Shown: positions 9,035-17,485 of the stretch, piece by piece
How positions within the stretch are numbered: the stretch's first letter is position 1
Layout of the letters: each line of letters starts with the position of its first letter
NCBI GenBank assembly: GCA_951813295.1
Contig: CATOTI010000001.1
Span: 806,001 to 870,000 of the forward strand
Origin: an uncultured Pseudomonadales bacterium
Lineage (GTDB): Bacteria; Pseudomonadota; Gammaproteobacteria; Pseudomonadales; Azotimanducaceae
Length of the DNA stretch: 64,000 nucleotides
Reading direction: 5' to 3'
Position numbers and translations under genes: made by a program
The notes under the pieces: model-generated
Databases searched by the model: none
What the model was told of the DNA's origin: nothing
Seen by the model: only the letters and a program-made list of their open reading frames with translations

Positions 9035-10179
9035 CAGTGCGTTTCCTCGATCATCGCGAGCACGGTGTCGCGGTCGGCGTCGAGGCGCGGTGCCGCCTTG
9101 AGATCGACAGCCCCTTCGAAATCGCCGACGAGCGCGAGGCTTCGAATGCCCCGCCCATCATCAAAGAGCTGGGCTCGCGCTTCAGGCTCGACGAAGACCT
9201 CTGCCATGTCGTTGAGCCGACCGGCCGGTACCTTCGCGGCATGCAATGCCTCGAGCAGGTCGTCCTGGCGGCGCGCACGAAAGAGCGCGGCGAGCTCGGC
9301 ATTGAGTTCATCGCGATGTGCGACGCGGTCCGCGTTCGAGACATATCGAGGGTCGTCGAGAAGTTGGGGACTTTTCAGCACGTCGAGAAGCGCGCTGAAC
9401 TGTGGTTCGGTACCGACGGCGAGCACGACCGCCCCACCATCCGCCGTCTCGAAGATCGTGCCGTAGGGCACGATGTTCGGATGCTCTGAACCCATACGTT
9501 GCGGCACGGTTTCGGCAACGAGGTAGTTGGTCGCCTGGTTGGCGAGCGACGCGACGGCGGAGCGCATCAACGATGTCGCGACATAGCTGCCCCTGCCGCT
9601 CTTGGCGCGCTTCAAAAGGGCGAGGAGTAACCCCTCCTTCAGCTGGTGTGCCGCTAACAGATCGATCAGGGCGACGGGCATCTTGACCGCATTACCCGTC
9701 GCTTCGCCGTTCAGAAACGTAAACCCGCTCTCGGCCTGCAGGATGGCATCGAAACCGGGGCGAGCGTCCGCCGTACCGTAGGCGGTCAATTGCAGGTAGA
9801 TCAGCCCCGGGTTCTTGTTTCGTACGTGATCGTAGTCGAGGCCGAACTTCACTTCGTCGCCCGGTTTGAAACCGACGATGACGACGTCGGCCCAGCCGAC
9901 CAACTGCTGCACGCGTTGTGCATCGCGGCGAAAATCGAGCGCGATCGAGTGTTTGCCGCGATTGACGCTCGAAAAGTACGCCGACACCGCATCCGCCCCT
10001 TCGGTCGTCAGCCGCCACCCCCGCGTGGGATCGCCACCCGACGGGTGTTCGACCTTGACGACCGTGGCGCCGAGTTCCGCACAGAACTGACCGACGGCCG
10101 GCCCCGCGAGGATGTTCGCGAATTCGAGCACCTTGAGCCCTGCAAAAGGCGGTTCAATGGATGCGGCTTCTTCACTCAT
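9034..10179 (-). CDS. CaiB/BaiF family III CoA-transferase
   Basis: A 381-residue single-domain family III CoA-transferase. The N-terminal FAGLKVLEFANILAGP and CAELGATVVKVEHPSGGDPTRGW blocks are typical, as is SVNRGKHSIALD. The catalytic Asp is probably Asp173 in MPVALIDLLAAHQL. The family moves CoA from one acyl-CoA to another acid, with formyl-CoA:oxalate CoA-transferase and the carnitine enzyme as models; the substrate here is not predictable. The ATG at 10179 is chosen because the conserved domain begins soon after and upstream residues read like non-coding sequence. It is divergent from the amidohydrolase at 10275 and overlaps DUF924 downstream. Confidence 0.92.
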   Translation of the reverse strand: MSEEAASIEPPFAGLKVLEFANILAGPAVGQFCAELGATVVKVEHPSGGDPTRGWRLTTEGADAVSAYFSSVNRGKHSIALDFRRDAQRVQQLVGWADVVIVGFKPGDEVKFGLDYDHVRNKNPGLIYLQLTAYGTADARPGFDAILQAESGFTFLNGEATGNAVKMPVALIDLLAAHQLKEGLLLALLKRAKSGRGSYVATSLMRSAVASLANQATNYLVAETVPQRMGSEHPNIVPYGTIFETADGGAVVLAVGTEPQFSALLDVLKSPQLLDDPRYVSNADRVAHRDELNAELAALFRARRQDDLLEALHAAKVPAGRLNDMAEVFVEPEARAQLFDDGRGIRSLALVGDFEGAVDLKAAPRLDADRDTVLAMIEETH

Positions 10180-10274
10180 CTGTGACTTTTGTACCCCCTG
10201 ATGAACGCGACGCGAGATTATCGGGCGCTTCGATCGAGTAAAGTAGGGGATTACCCCGCGATGAGGCATTTCTT

Positions 10275-11510
10275 TTGGCGAGCGTGATCCCCGCACCGGA
10301 CGAGAACAACGCCTGGCGCCTCGAGACCCCCGGTATCGAGGGTTGGACCCGCACCGCACGACCCGATGCCGACGACAAATACTTCATGGTGTCGATGGAT
10401 GGTCACGTCCAGGAACCGGCCGACCTCTGGGCGACGCGCATGGACGCCAAGTACCGCGATCGCTTGCCAGGCGTCTCGGTCACCGGCGATGGCAAGAAGT
10501 ATCAGAAGACCGAAGGCTTCAGACCGCTGCGGATCCGCGACATCAAGTTCGAGGGTGAAGACGGGCTCCGAAACCGTTCGGGGACGACGCCCGAAGAGCG
10601 CATCAGTGATCTCACCGCCGACGGCGTCGATGCCGAAATACTCTTTCCTAACAAGGGCTTGACGATCTGGGCCACACCCGATGCTGAGTTTTCTCAGGCG
10701 ATGTGCCGCGTCTGGAACGATTGGGCGTGGGAGGTCTTCGGCGAACACAACGACCGGCTCTCGCCGATGGGCTGTATTGCCGCGGCGGACATCCCCGGCG
10801 CGATAGCCGAAGTCGAACGCCTCGCCGAACTCGGTTTCCGCGGGCTCTCGCTGCCGTGCAAACCCGTCTGGGGGCCCGGCAACCACGAACACCTGAACTA
10901 CAACCTGCCGGAGTTCGATCCGCTCTGGCAAACGATCGAGGCGGCCGACCTGCCCATGACGTTTCACGTCTCGACAGGCCGCGATCCACGCACATCGCGC
11001 GGTAACGGCGGCGCCGTCATCAACTACGCCGTGCACTCCCTCGCGCCGACGATGGAGCCGATCGCAAACCTCTGCGCATCAGGTGTGATGGAGCGATTCC
11101 CCGGCCTCAAGTTCGGCAGCGTCGAGGCAGGTATCGGCTGGGTTCCGTGGGCGATCAGCGCCCTCGATGAGGCATACAAAAAACACCACATGTTCGTTCG
11201 TCCGAAGCTCGAAGGGCTACCGAGCGACTTCTTCCGCGCGGCCGGGTTCGCGACATTCCAGGAAGACAAGGCCGGGCTCGATCTCGCGCGCGACCATGAC
11301 CTCGTCGACAATTTCATGTGGGCGAACGACTACCCGCACCACGAAGGCACGTGGCCGCATTCCGCGCCCGCAATCGAGCGGACGATGGGTCAGCTGACCG
11401 ATGCCGAACGCGCGAAGGTGCTGGGGCTCAACGCGGCGCGCGTTTTCAAGTTCCCCATCCCCGACCGATATCTCGCCCACGCCGACGCACGCGCCGTCGC
11501 CGCGGGTTAG
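10275..11510 (+). CDS. TIM-barrel amidohydrolase (amidohydrolase 2 family), paralogue 1
   Basis: A 411-residue metal-dependent hydrolase or decarboxylase of the amidohydrolase 2 family. Metal-site motifs are MVSMDGHVQEP near residue 36, PMTFHVSTGRD near 233, SVEAGIGWVPWAI near 282, and WANDYPHHEGTWPHS near 350 with the conserved Asp. Such enzymes include ACMSD-like decarboxylases and ring-opening hydrolases; the reaction here is unknown. The TTG at 10275 is supported by GATGAGG eight bases upstream; a GTG nine bases later is the alternative. It opens the long plus-strand catabolic run and is the first of three related amidohydrolases in 14 kb. Confidence 0.88.
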   Translation: MASVIPAPDENNAWRLETPGIEGWTRTARPDADDKYFMVSMDGHVQEPADLWATRMDAKYRDRLPGVSVTGDGKKYQKTEGFRPLRIRDIKFEGEDGLRNRSGTTPEERISDLTADGVDAEILFPNKGLTIWATPDAEFSQAMCRVWNDWAWEVFGEHNDRLSPMGCIAAADIPGAIAEVERLAELGFRGLSLPCKPVWGPGNHEHLNYNLPEFDPLWQTIEAADLPMTFHVSTGRDPRTSRGNGGAVINYAVHSLAPTMEPIANLCASGVMERFPGLKFGSVEAGIGWVPWAISALDEAYKKHHMFVRPKLEGLPSDFFRAAGFATFQEDKAGLDLARDHDLVDNFMWANDYPHHEGTWPHSAPAIERTMGQLTDAERAKVLGLNAARVFKFPIPDRYLAHADARAVAAG

Positions 11511-11577
11511 AAACACCCAACCGGAGCGATCACAGACTGGTTTGAAGCTTTCTCTACCGACACGCGGCTTGGCGAAG

Positions 11578-12900
11578 ATGTTCCAGGCCCTCGAAGTCCG
11601 GGACTTCCGTCTTCTCTGGGTATCCAACCTGGCAGCGAGCTTCGCGATGCAGATGCAGATCATCGCGCGCGGCTGGCTCATCTACGACATGACCGAATCG
11701 CCCATTGCGCTGACCTGGGTGATGCTCTCGTTCATGCTCCCGTCAGCCCTCTTTTCGTTGGTCGGCGGTGTCATCGCCGATCGAATGCGCAAGAAAGCGA
11801 TCATGATCTCGGCGCAGCTCCTGAATACGGGTGCCACGTTTCTGCTCGCCTGGATCATCTTCACGGGCAACGTCACCTTCTGGGACTTCATTTGTTTCGG
11901 CGTCTTCAACGGCACCGTGTTGTCGCTCTCGATGCCCGCCCGCGCGTCGATCATCCCCGAACTCGTTCCGCGCGAGGGCGTGGTGAACGCGATGGCGCTG
12001 CAGAGCGCGACGTTCAATCTGTCGAGGATCGCGGGGCCAGCCATGGCCGGCGTCTTCATCGCCTGGTTCGGCGCCGGTGACACGAGCTCCGCCCGCGGCG
12101 TCGGCATTGTCTTCTTCGCGATCGGCGCGCTCTACATCACCTCCGTGGGCTGCACCGCCCTCCTGAACTACCGCGGTGACCCGATGGCGCGGACCGGATC
12201 GCGGCCGTGGCAGGACGTGGTCGAAGGGTTCACGTATCTCAAGAACGAACGCTTGATTCTCGGGCTCGTCCTGATGGGGCTCATTCCGATGACCTTCGGG
12301 TTCGCGCCGAGCATGTTCATGCCGGCGTTCAACCAGGACGTGATCGGCGGTACGGCCGAAACGCTCGGTTATCTGAATTCCGCCATGGGCGTCGGAGCGC
12401 TCGTTGGTGCCTTGGCGTTGGCACGCTACGGCGACGTCGGGCGCAAGGGTCGAGTGCTTTTCTGGGCGGCCTACGGCTGGGGCGCCGCGGTGCTCGCCTT
12501 CGCCCTGTCGAACAACCTCGGCGTCGCAATGTTCGTCGGGCTCTTCTCAGGCGCGTTCGGATCGATCATGGGGTCGCTCAACATGAGCGTCATGACGCTC
12601 GCGATCCGCCCCGAAATCCGCGGCCGTATCATGGCCATCAACATGATGACGCACGGGTTGATGCCGCTCGGCATGATTCCCCTCGGTGCGTTGGCCGAGT
12701 TCTACGGCATCCGCACCGCATTTCTCGCGAGCGGCGCCCTACTCATCGTGACGATGGCGTGGATCGGCGCGAAGTTCCCGGAACTGCTGTTGATAGACAA
12801 GGGCCATGAGCCGATCGATGATGCGAGGCCAGACGAAGCTGACTGGTCGGACGAGCCCGATCCGGCCGCTGGTCAGAAAGTGAGGGGAGAAACCAGTTGA
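11578..12900 (+). CDS. MFS transporter (EntS/MFS_3-like)
   Basis: A 440-residue major facilitator protein with about 12 membrane segments. The N-terminal RDFRLLWVSNLAASFAMQM and the GGVIADRMRKKAIM loop between helices 2 and 3 resemble the EntS/MFS_3 export group. Positively charged loops flank the helices, and the acidic C-terminal tail is cytoplasmic. The ATG at 11578 puts the first helix at the usual distance. A TTG at 11542 is an alternative, with GGAG farther upstream. The gene lies between an amidohydrolase and the MaoC-type pair, so uptake or export of a pathway compound is likely. Its TGA overlaps the next start. Confidence 0.85.
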   Translation: MFQALEVRDFRLLWVSNLAASFAMQMQIIARGWLIYDMTESPIALTWVMLSFMLPSALFSLVGGVIADRMRKKAIMISAQLLNTGATFLLAWIIFTGNVTFWDFICFGVFNGTVLSLSMPARASIIPELVPREGVVNAMALQSATFNLSRIAGPAMAGVFIAWFGAGDTSSARGVGIVFFAIGALYITSVGCTALLNYRGDPMARTGSRPWQDVVEGFTYLKNERLILGLVLMGLIPMTFGFAPSMFMPAFNQDVIGGTAETLGYLNSAMGVGALVGALALARYGDVGRKGRVLFWAAYGWGAAVLAFALSNNLGVAMFVGLFSGAFGSIMGSLNMSVMTLAIRPEIRGRIMAINMMTHGLMPLGMIPLGALAEFYGIRTAFLASGALLIVTMAWIGAKFPELLLIDKGHEPIDDARPDEADWSDEPDPAAGQKVRGETS

Positions 12901-13388
12901 GCGATCTGACGTACGTAACACCCGAGATGGAGTCGGCCCAGGGACAATGGTCCGAACCCCGTTTCGCGCCACCCATCACCGCGACCGATATCCGCCGCTG
13001 GGCGATGGCGACGCACTATCCCGAGAAACCGCCGCGCGTCTATTGGGATGAGGAATACGCCCAGACGACGCGTTGGGGCGGCATCATCGCCCCGCCCGAT
13101 TTCAACCCGTTCGCCTGGCCACTCGAACGCCCGGCAGCGCTCGCCGCGAATCTCGCGGGTGCGCGACCCGACGGCAAGCCCCTGACCGGCATGAACGGCG
13201 GGCAAACCGATACCTACGGCGCGCCGATGCGCCCGGGCGACGTGATCTCAGCACGTCAACGCCTGGTCGATTGGAACGAGCGTGAAGGTCGGCTCGGCCA
13301 CACGCTCTACGTTCGCAACGAGATCGAGTGGCGCAACCAGAACGACGAAGTGGTCAAAACACGCATGTCGATCGGCATCCGCTACTAG
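12897..13388 (+). CDS. FAS1-like/MaoC N-terminal-type dehydratase subunit
   Basis: A 163-residue hot-dog protein of the MaoC N-terminal (FAS1-like dehydratase) type. PPITATDIRRWAMATH and the RWGGIIAPPDF block are typical; the GMNGGQTDTYGAPMRPGD stretch follows. In this family the N-terminal-type half is usually non-catalytic and pairs with a MaoC half that carries Asp and His. The next gene supplies that half, so the two probably form a heteromeric enoyl-CoA hydratase. The TTG start lies within the MFS stop (TTGA) and has a strong GAGGGGAG ribosome site upstream, showing translational coupling. Confidence 0.85.
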   Translation: MSDLTYVTPEMESAQGQWSEPRFAPPITATDIRRWAMATHYPEKPPRVYWDEEYAQTTRWGGIIAPPDFNPFAWPLERPAALAANLAGARPDGKPLTGMNGGQTDTYGAPMRPGDVISARQRLVDWNEREGRLGHTLYVRNEIEWRNQNDEVVKTRMSIGIRY

Positions 13389-13423
13389 CCCATCCGCCCA
13401 GAATCCGAACGAGGTCCAAAGCT

Positions 13424-13840
13424 ATGACGATAGATTTCAACGATGTAAACGTGGGTGACCAACTGCCCGATTGGTCGCGCAAGACGAGCTTCGCCGAGTG
13501 GAACCGCTACGCCGCCGTGAACGATGAGTTCGTACCGTTCCACATGGACGACGAAGCGGGCCGGAAAGCCGGCAACGAGGAAGGCGCTTTCGGCATGGGC
13601 AACCTACGTTATGCCTACATCGTCAACGCACTGCATGCGTGGATCGGCGACGCAGGTGTCGTGCGCGAAGTGGGTTGTCAGTACCGAGCGATCAACCAGA
13701 AGGACGACGTTCTGACGGTGACGGGCGAGGTCACGGAGAAGAAGGTCGTCGACGGCGAACAGCGCGTCTTCCTCGACATCAACGTCATGACACAAGACGG
13801 CGCCAAGACCTGCCCGGGTCACGCCGTCGTCGCGCTGTAG
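13424..13840 (+). CDS. MaoC-like enoyl-CoA hydratase subunit (catalytic half)
   Basis: A 138-residue single hot-dog MaoC domain. The catalytic pair of R-type hydratases is visible as Asp34 and His40 in NDEFVPFHMD. It would hydrate or dehydrate an enoyl-CoA together with the preceding FAS1-like subunit. The split arrangement resembles ChsH1/ChsH2-type hydratases of steroid side-chain degradation (known from Mycobacterium); similarity of substrate is only inferred. The ATG at 13424 follows GAGG nine bases upstream. The upstream in-frame extension overlaps the previous gene and is discarded. The amidohydrolase follows after ten bases. Confidence 0.88.
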   Translation: MTIDFNDVNVGDQLPDWSRKTSFAEWNRYAAVNDEFVPFHMDDEAGRKAGNEEGAFGMGNLRYAYIVNALHAWIGDAGVVREVGCQYRAINQKDDVLTVTGEVTEKKVVDGEQRVFLDINVMTQDGAKTCPGHAVVAL

Positions 13841-13850
13841 CGCCAACAAG

Positions 13851-15011
13851 ATGAGTTACGCGGGATCACGCGTCATTTTCGACGCCGACAGCCATCTGAT
13901 GGAGATGGCGGATTTCCTGTCGAAATACGCGAGTCCCGAGTTCAGCGAAGCGATCCCGAGTCTCGACGACATCGAATTCGGTGACATCAGCGCGGACATG
14001 CGCGCGCTCGACGGATCGCCCGGCCACAACGAGGCAACCGTTGCCGAACTCGTCGCCCTCGGCGACAACCTCACGCGCGGCCCCAAATGGCACGCGGCCC
14101 TCGGCTCGTTCGGCGGCCGTGAACGCGGCGTTGCGCTCGACCTTCTCGGTTTCCGCCGGCAGGTGATCTTCTCGTCGTTCTGCGCGCGCAAGGTGTTCGC
14201 TGCTCAATCGATCGACGTGCGCTACGCGACAGCGAGCGCGCACAACGCCTCCATGGCCGAATTCTGCAACGCCGACGACCGCCTGCTTGGCGTTGCCATG
14301 GTGCCGTTCGACGACGTGTCCGCGGCGCTACGCGGTATCGACGAAGCGATCGACCTGGGATTGGGCGCCATCTGGATCGCTTCTGAAGCGCCGGGCGGAC
14401 GATCACCCGGGCATAGCGACCACGATCCGTTGTGGGCCAAGCTCGAAGCGAGCGGTTTGCCATTCATCCTGCATGTCGGCAGCAGCGACCTGTCGATCCC
14501 CGATGCGTGGATGAACGACGGATTCAGCGAACGCGAAAGCGCCCGGGGCCGGGCCGAAGTGATCGGCTCGAAGGACCTGAGCGTCATCTTTCATAGCGCC
14601 CAACGGTTCATTTCGACACTCGTCCTGGATGGCGTGCTCGAGCGGTTCCGCGGTTTGCGCGGCGGCGTCATCGAACTCGGCGCCGGTTGGGTGCCCGACA
14701 CGATCCGTCGCCTCGACCACGCGGTCGAGATCTGGGCGAGAACGGAAAAACACCTCGCCACGTTCAGCAGGCGCCCGTCCGAACAGTTCAAGGATCAGTT
14801 GCGCTTCACGCCGTATCCGTTCGAAGACGTCGGCCGGCTGATCGGAGAGTCCTGCCCTGAGCTCTACCTCTTCTCGTCCGACTATCCACATGCGGAAGGT
14901 GGCCGCGACCCGATCGGTCGGTTCGAACGCTCCCTCGAAGGTCATTCCATCGACACCCAGGATCTCTTCTTTCGCGCCAACGCCGAAACGCTTTACGGCG
15001 CCGTGGCGTGA
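13851..15011 (+). CDS. TIM-barrel amidohydrolase (amidohydrolase 2 family), paralogue 2
   Basis: A 386-residue amidohydrolase 2 protein. Metal-site motifs are IFDADSHLMEM near residue 10, PFILHVGSSDL near 203, the ELGAGWVPDTIRRLD block near 278, and LFSSDYPHAEGGRDP near 342. It is much closer to paralogue 3 (22,911) than to paralogue 1: both share DADSH, the SSDYPHxEGGR ending and the spacing between motifs. These features fit a metal-dependent hydrolase or decarboxylase acting on a carboxylated or acyl substrate. No signal peptide is seen. A 10-bp perfect inverted repeat lies just after its stop. Confidence 0.88.
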   Translation: MSYAGSRVIFDADSHLMEMADFLSKYASPEFSEAIPSLDDIEFGDISADMRALDGSPGHNEATVAELVALGDNLTRGPKWHAALGSFGGRERGVALDLLGFRRQVIFSSFCARKVFAAQSIDVRYATASAHNASMAEFCNADDRLLGVAMVPFDDVSAALRGIDEAIDLGLGAIWIASEAPGGRSPGHSDHDPLWAKLEASGLPFILHVGSSDLSIPDAWMNDGFSERESARGRAEVIGSKDLSVIFHSAQRFISTLVLDGVLERFRGLRGGVIELGAGWVPDTIRRLDHAVEIWARTEKHLATFSRRPSEQFKDQLRFTPYPFEDVGRLIGESCPELYLFSSDYPHAEGGRDPIGRFERSLEGHSIDTQDLFFRANAETLYGAVA

Positions 15012-15036
15012 AGACCCAGTAACGTTCAGGAACGGT

Positions 15037-15066
15037 TCAGATTGCACCACCGAGAATGCAATCTGA
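15037..15066. repeat. Perfect 10-bp inverted repeat between amidohydrolase and lipoprotein genes
   Basis: TCAGATTGCA (15037-15046) and TGCAATCTGA (15057-15066) are exact reverse complements around a 10-base loop. It starts 26 bases after the amidohydrolase stop and ends 20 bases before the lipoprotein ATG. Only three T residues follow, so it is not a standard terminator. It could be a 5' UTR hairpin or a protein-binding site. Confidence 0.6.
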
Positions 15067-15085
15067 CGTTTAGAGGAGTCGCTCG

Positions 15086-15469
15086 ATGATGAAGCAACTC
15101 ACCGCCCTCACGGTTCTCGCCACCGCCGTTCTCCTGACGGGTTGCATGCATCGCGGCCCGAGTCCGTTGAGCGAGCCGATCGTCGATCGCCGCGGTGTCA
15201 ATCTCACCGCGTACGAAACAGACCTCGCAGACTGCAAACGCTACGGCGCGGAAGTAGGCGTCCCGCGGAAAGTCTTCCTCGGCGCCGTCGGTGGCGCTGC
15301 CGTCGGCGGACTCATCGGGGCCGTTGTCGGTAACCACGAAACCGCCGAGCGAAACGCCGGCGTCGGCGCCGTCGTCGGCGGCACCCGTGAAGGTGTCAGC
15401 GGTCTGCACGAGCGCAATCGCGTGATCAAGAATTGCCTCCGCAATCGCGGCTACAAGGTGCTCAACTGA
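15086..15469 (+). CDS. Small lipoprotein with glycine-zipper segment
   Basis: A 127-residue lipoprotein. The signal peptide ends in the lipobox LLTGC (Cys20), so it is lipidated and anchored in an envelope membrane. Residues 67-105 form a Gly/Ala/Val-rich glycine-zipper stretch (GAVGGAAVGGLIGAVVG), as in the 17-kDa surface antigen and YMGG-type families; these can insert in or pack on membranes. Two conserved cysteines (DCKRY and NCLRNRGY) flank the zipper and may pair. GAGGAG precedes the ATG. It has no evident link to the catabolic genes and is flanked by inverted repeats, so it is probably a separate transcription unit. Confidence 0.82.
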   Translation: MMKQLTALTVLATAVLLTGCMHRGPSPLSEPIVDRRGVNLTAYETDLADCKRYGAEVGVPRKVFLGAVGGAAVGGLIGAVVGNHETAERNAGVGAVVGGTREGVSGLHERNRVIKNCLRNRGYKVLN

Positions 15470-15481
15470 TCGAGCACGACT

Positions 15482-15506
15482 GACCGCCCGCTCAAACCGG
15501 ACGGTC
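15482..15506 (+). terminator. Possible hairpin terminator after the lipoprotein gene
   Basis: A stem starting GACCG and closing with CGGTC (15482-15490 with 15498-15506) has one internal mismatch and a seven-base loop, and lies 13 bases after the stop. No T-run follows, so rho-independent termination is doubtful. Confidence 0.3.
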
Positions 15507-15532
15507 GGACGCGGCCATTCAAGACATTCCCC

Positions 15533-15567
15533 CATCGCGAGCGCTTTTCTCCGTGGCCTTCGCGATG
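15533..15567. repeat. 8-bp inverted repeat upstream of the thiolase gene
   Basis: CATCGCGA (15533-15540) and TCGCGATG (15560-15567) are exact reverse complements separated by 19 bases. The site lies about 120 bases before the thiolase start in a 219-base non-coding gap. It may be an operator, though repeats of this kind are common by chance in GC-rich DNA. Confidence 0.3.
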
Positions 15568-15688
15568 ATCTCTTCCTGACGTCCAGCATTTCTCACCTCG
15601 GGCGCGCCAAATCACGCCTGCCGACTCGCTTGGCTTGACGCCGCGCGGTATCTTGCTCGGCGATCACGTTCGATCGAAGGGGGAAGCG

Positions 15689-16945
15689 ATGAGCGATATC
15701 GACGCATCATCAGGGCGCCATCTGCGAGGCGAGTACGCCATCGTCGGAATCGGCGAAACGACATATACGCGTGGCTCGGGAAAGACGACGCGGGCGATGG
15801 GCACTCACGCCATTCGTGCCGCCATCGAGGACGCCGGGCTCACGACAGACGATATCGACGGCATGCTGTCCTACAACGGCAACGACTCCACACCGTCGCC
15901 GATGATGGCGGGCGATCTCGGTATCCGGCTCAACTTCTACATGGATTGCCAGGGCGGCGGTTCGTCGACCGAGGCCCTCGTGGGCATGGCGATGGGCGTC
16001 ATCGAAGCCGGAATGTGCAAGACCGTCGCGATCTTCCGGTCGATGAACGGCTATTCGCAGGTCCGCATCGGCGGAACCGGTGGCCGCGCGGCCGGTGGCG
16101 GGGGAATGTCGGGTGACGCCCTCTTCTCGCGCGCATACGGCCAGGTGAGCGCGGGTCAGAGCTTCGCGCACACGTTCATGCGCCACATGTACGAATACGG
16201 CACGACGCCCGAGCAGGTCGCGCACGTCAAAGCAATCCATTCCGAACATGCTTCGAACAACCCGAAGGCGTACTACAAACATCGGGTGACAGTCGACGAC
16301 GTGCTGTCGAGTCGCATGATCTGCAAGCCCTTGCACCTGCTCGACTGCTGTGTCGAGACCGACAACGCGAATTGCATCATCGTCACGACGATGGATCGCG
16401 CGAAGGACCTCAAGCACGTTCCGGCACAGATTCTTTCCGTCGTCGGTCGCTGCTGCAAACCGCGTATCGACAATCACTACCAATCCGGCCCGATCACGAC
16501 GGTCGCCGGCCACTACGCGAAAGACATTCTCTGGCCGAACGCCGGCGTCGGTCCGGAAGACATCCAGGTCACGGGGTCATACGACGCCTTTACGTTCACA
16601 ACGATGTTGCAGCTCGAAGACTATGGCTTCTGCAAAAAGGGCGAAGGCGGCGACTACGTGAGTTCGGGCGCCATGCGGCTCGGCAACGAGCGACCCAACA
16701 ACACCAGCGGCGGACACCTCTGCGAGGGTTACACCCACGGCATCGCGATGGTGATCGAAAACGTCCGCCAACTGCGCCACGAAATCGACGATAGCTGCCC
16801 GATCGGGCCCGACGGAAAACGTCAGCACACCTACGACTACTCGGAAGGCGGCTGTCGTCAGGTCAAGGACGTGGAGCTATCGGCTAATCTCGGCTGGGCG
16901 ATGCCGGGCACCGGCAGCGCGCTCGTGATGGCAAGGGGGGCTTAA
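15689..16945 (+). CDS. Thiolase-like protein (SCP2/lipid-transfer type)
   Basis: A 418-residue thiolase-fold protein of the lipid-transfer/SCP2 group. IVGIGETTYTRGSGKTTRAM is the usual N-terminus. A Cys in the nucleophile region is Cys87 (MDCQGGGSSTEALVGMAMG), and the GGHLCEGYTHG block near residue 353 supplies the conserved His. These proteins perform thiolytic or retro-aldol cleavage of acyl-CoA side chains, and often need a DUF35 partner, as in the Ltp2 aldolase of steroid degraders. The next gene is exactly such a partner, three bases downstream. The ATG at 15689 follows AAGGGGGAAG. Confidence 0.9.
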   Translation: MSDIDASSGRHLRGEYAIVGIGETTYTRGSGKTTRAMGTHAIRAAIEDAGLTTDDIDGMLSYNGNDSTPSPMMAGDLGIRLNFYMDCQGGGSSTEALVGMAMGVIEAGMCKTVAIFRSMNGYSQVRIGGTGGRAAGGGGMSGDALFSRAYGQVSAGQSFAHTFMRHMYEYGTTPEQVAHVKAIHSEHASNNPKAYYKHRVTVDDVLSSRMICKPLHLLDCCVETDNANCIIVTTMDRAKDLKHVPAQILSVVGRCCKPRIDNHYQSGPITTVAGHYAKDILWPNAGVGPEDIQVTGSYDAFTFTTMLQLEDYGFCKKGEGGDYVSSGAMRLGNERPNNTSGGHLCEGYTHGIAMVIENVRQLRHEIDDSCPIGPDGKRQHTYDYSEGGCRQVKDVELSANLGWAMPGTGSALVMARGA

Positions 16946-16948
16946 GCG

Positions 16949-17470
16949 ATGGCACTAGAAGGCGAATATCTGGGGATGCCCGTCGCGATCGATGATCTCG
17001 ACGTCGCCAACCAGGAGTTCTACACGCATTGCGCGAGCGGCGAGCTACACCTGCAGTACTGCCCGGCGTGCGATCTACTGCGCTATCCGACGACGACCGC
17101 CTGTCCATGGTGTGCACGCGCCGATTACGAATGGCGGCCGGTGAGCGGGCGCGGGACGATCTACTCCTACAGCGAGATTCACCACGCGATTCAGCCGATC
17201 TTCCGCCAGTACGCGCCGTATCTGTTGGTTCTCGTACAGCTCGATGAGCAGATCGACAAACCGTTCGAATACGACGGCTTGCGGATCAACGGCAATCTCG
17301 CCAAACCGTCCGGCGAATTGGCCGACCCCGACCTGGTGCGTTCGGTCGGGATTGGTACGCGCGTCAAAGTCGTGATGCACGAAATGGGTGGGGGTATGGC
17401 GCTACCGCTCTGGTGCGTGGACGACGAGGCCGAACAGCCCGAATCGCCCTGGCGCTACGCGATCGAATAA
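16949..17470 (+). CDS. Zn-ribbon OB-fold (DUF35) partner of the thiolase
   Basis: A 173-residue DUF35 protein: an N-terminal rubredoxin-like zinc ribbon with Cys38, Cys41, Cys52 and Cys55 (CPAC...CPWC), then an OB-fold (about 60-150) with the GRGTIYSYSEIHHA strand. DUF35 subunits bind thiolase-fold partners and are needed for stability or CoA-ester binding. It starts three bases after the thiolase stop, and the acyl-CoA synthetase follows after 15 bases, so all three form an operon. Confidence 0.92.
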   Translation: MALEGEYLGMPVAIDDLDVANQEFYTHCASGELHLQYCPACDLLRYPTTTACPWCARADYEWRPVSGRGTIYSYSEIHHAIQPIFRQYAPYLLVLVQLDEQIDKPFEYDGLRINGNLAKPSGELADPDLVRSVGIGTRVKVVMHEMGGGMALPLWCVDDEAEQPESPWRYAIE

Positions 17471-17485
17471 GTCCGAGGAGCAACG

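Noticed and set aside
10236..10266. GGGGATTACCCC palindrome in the divergent region before amidohydrolase 1
   Set aside because: The stem is only four bases, so it is likely to be chance in GC-rich DNA.
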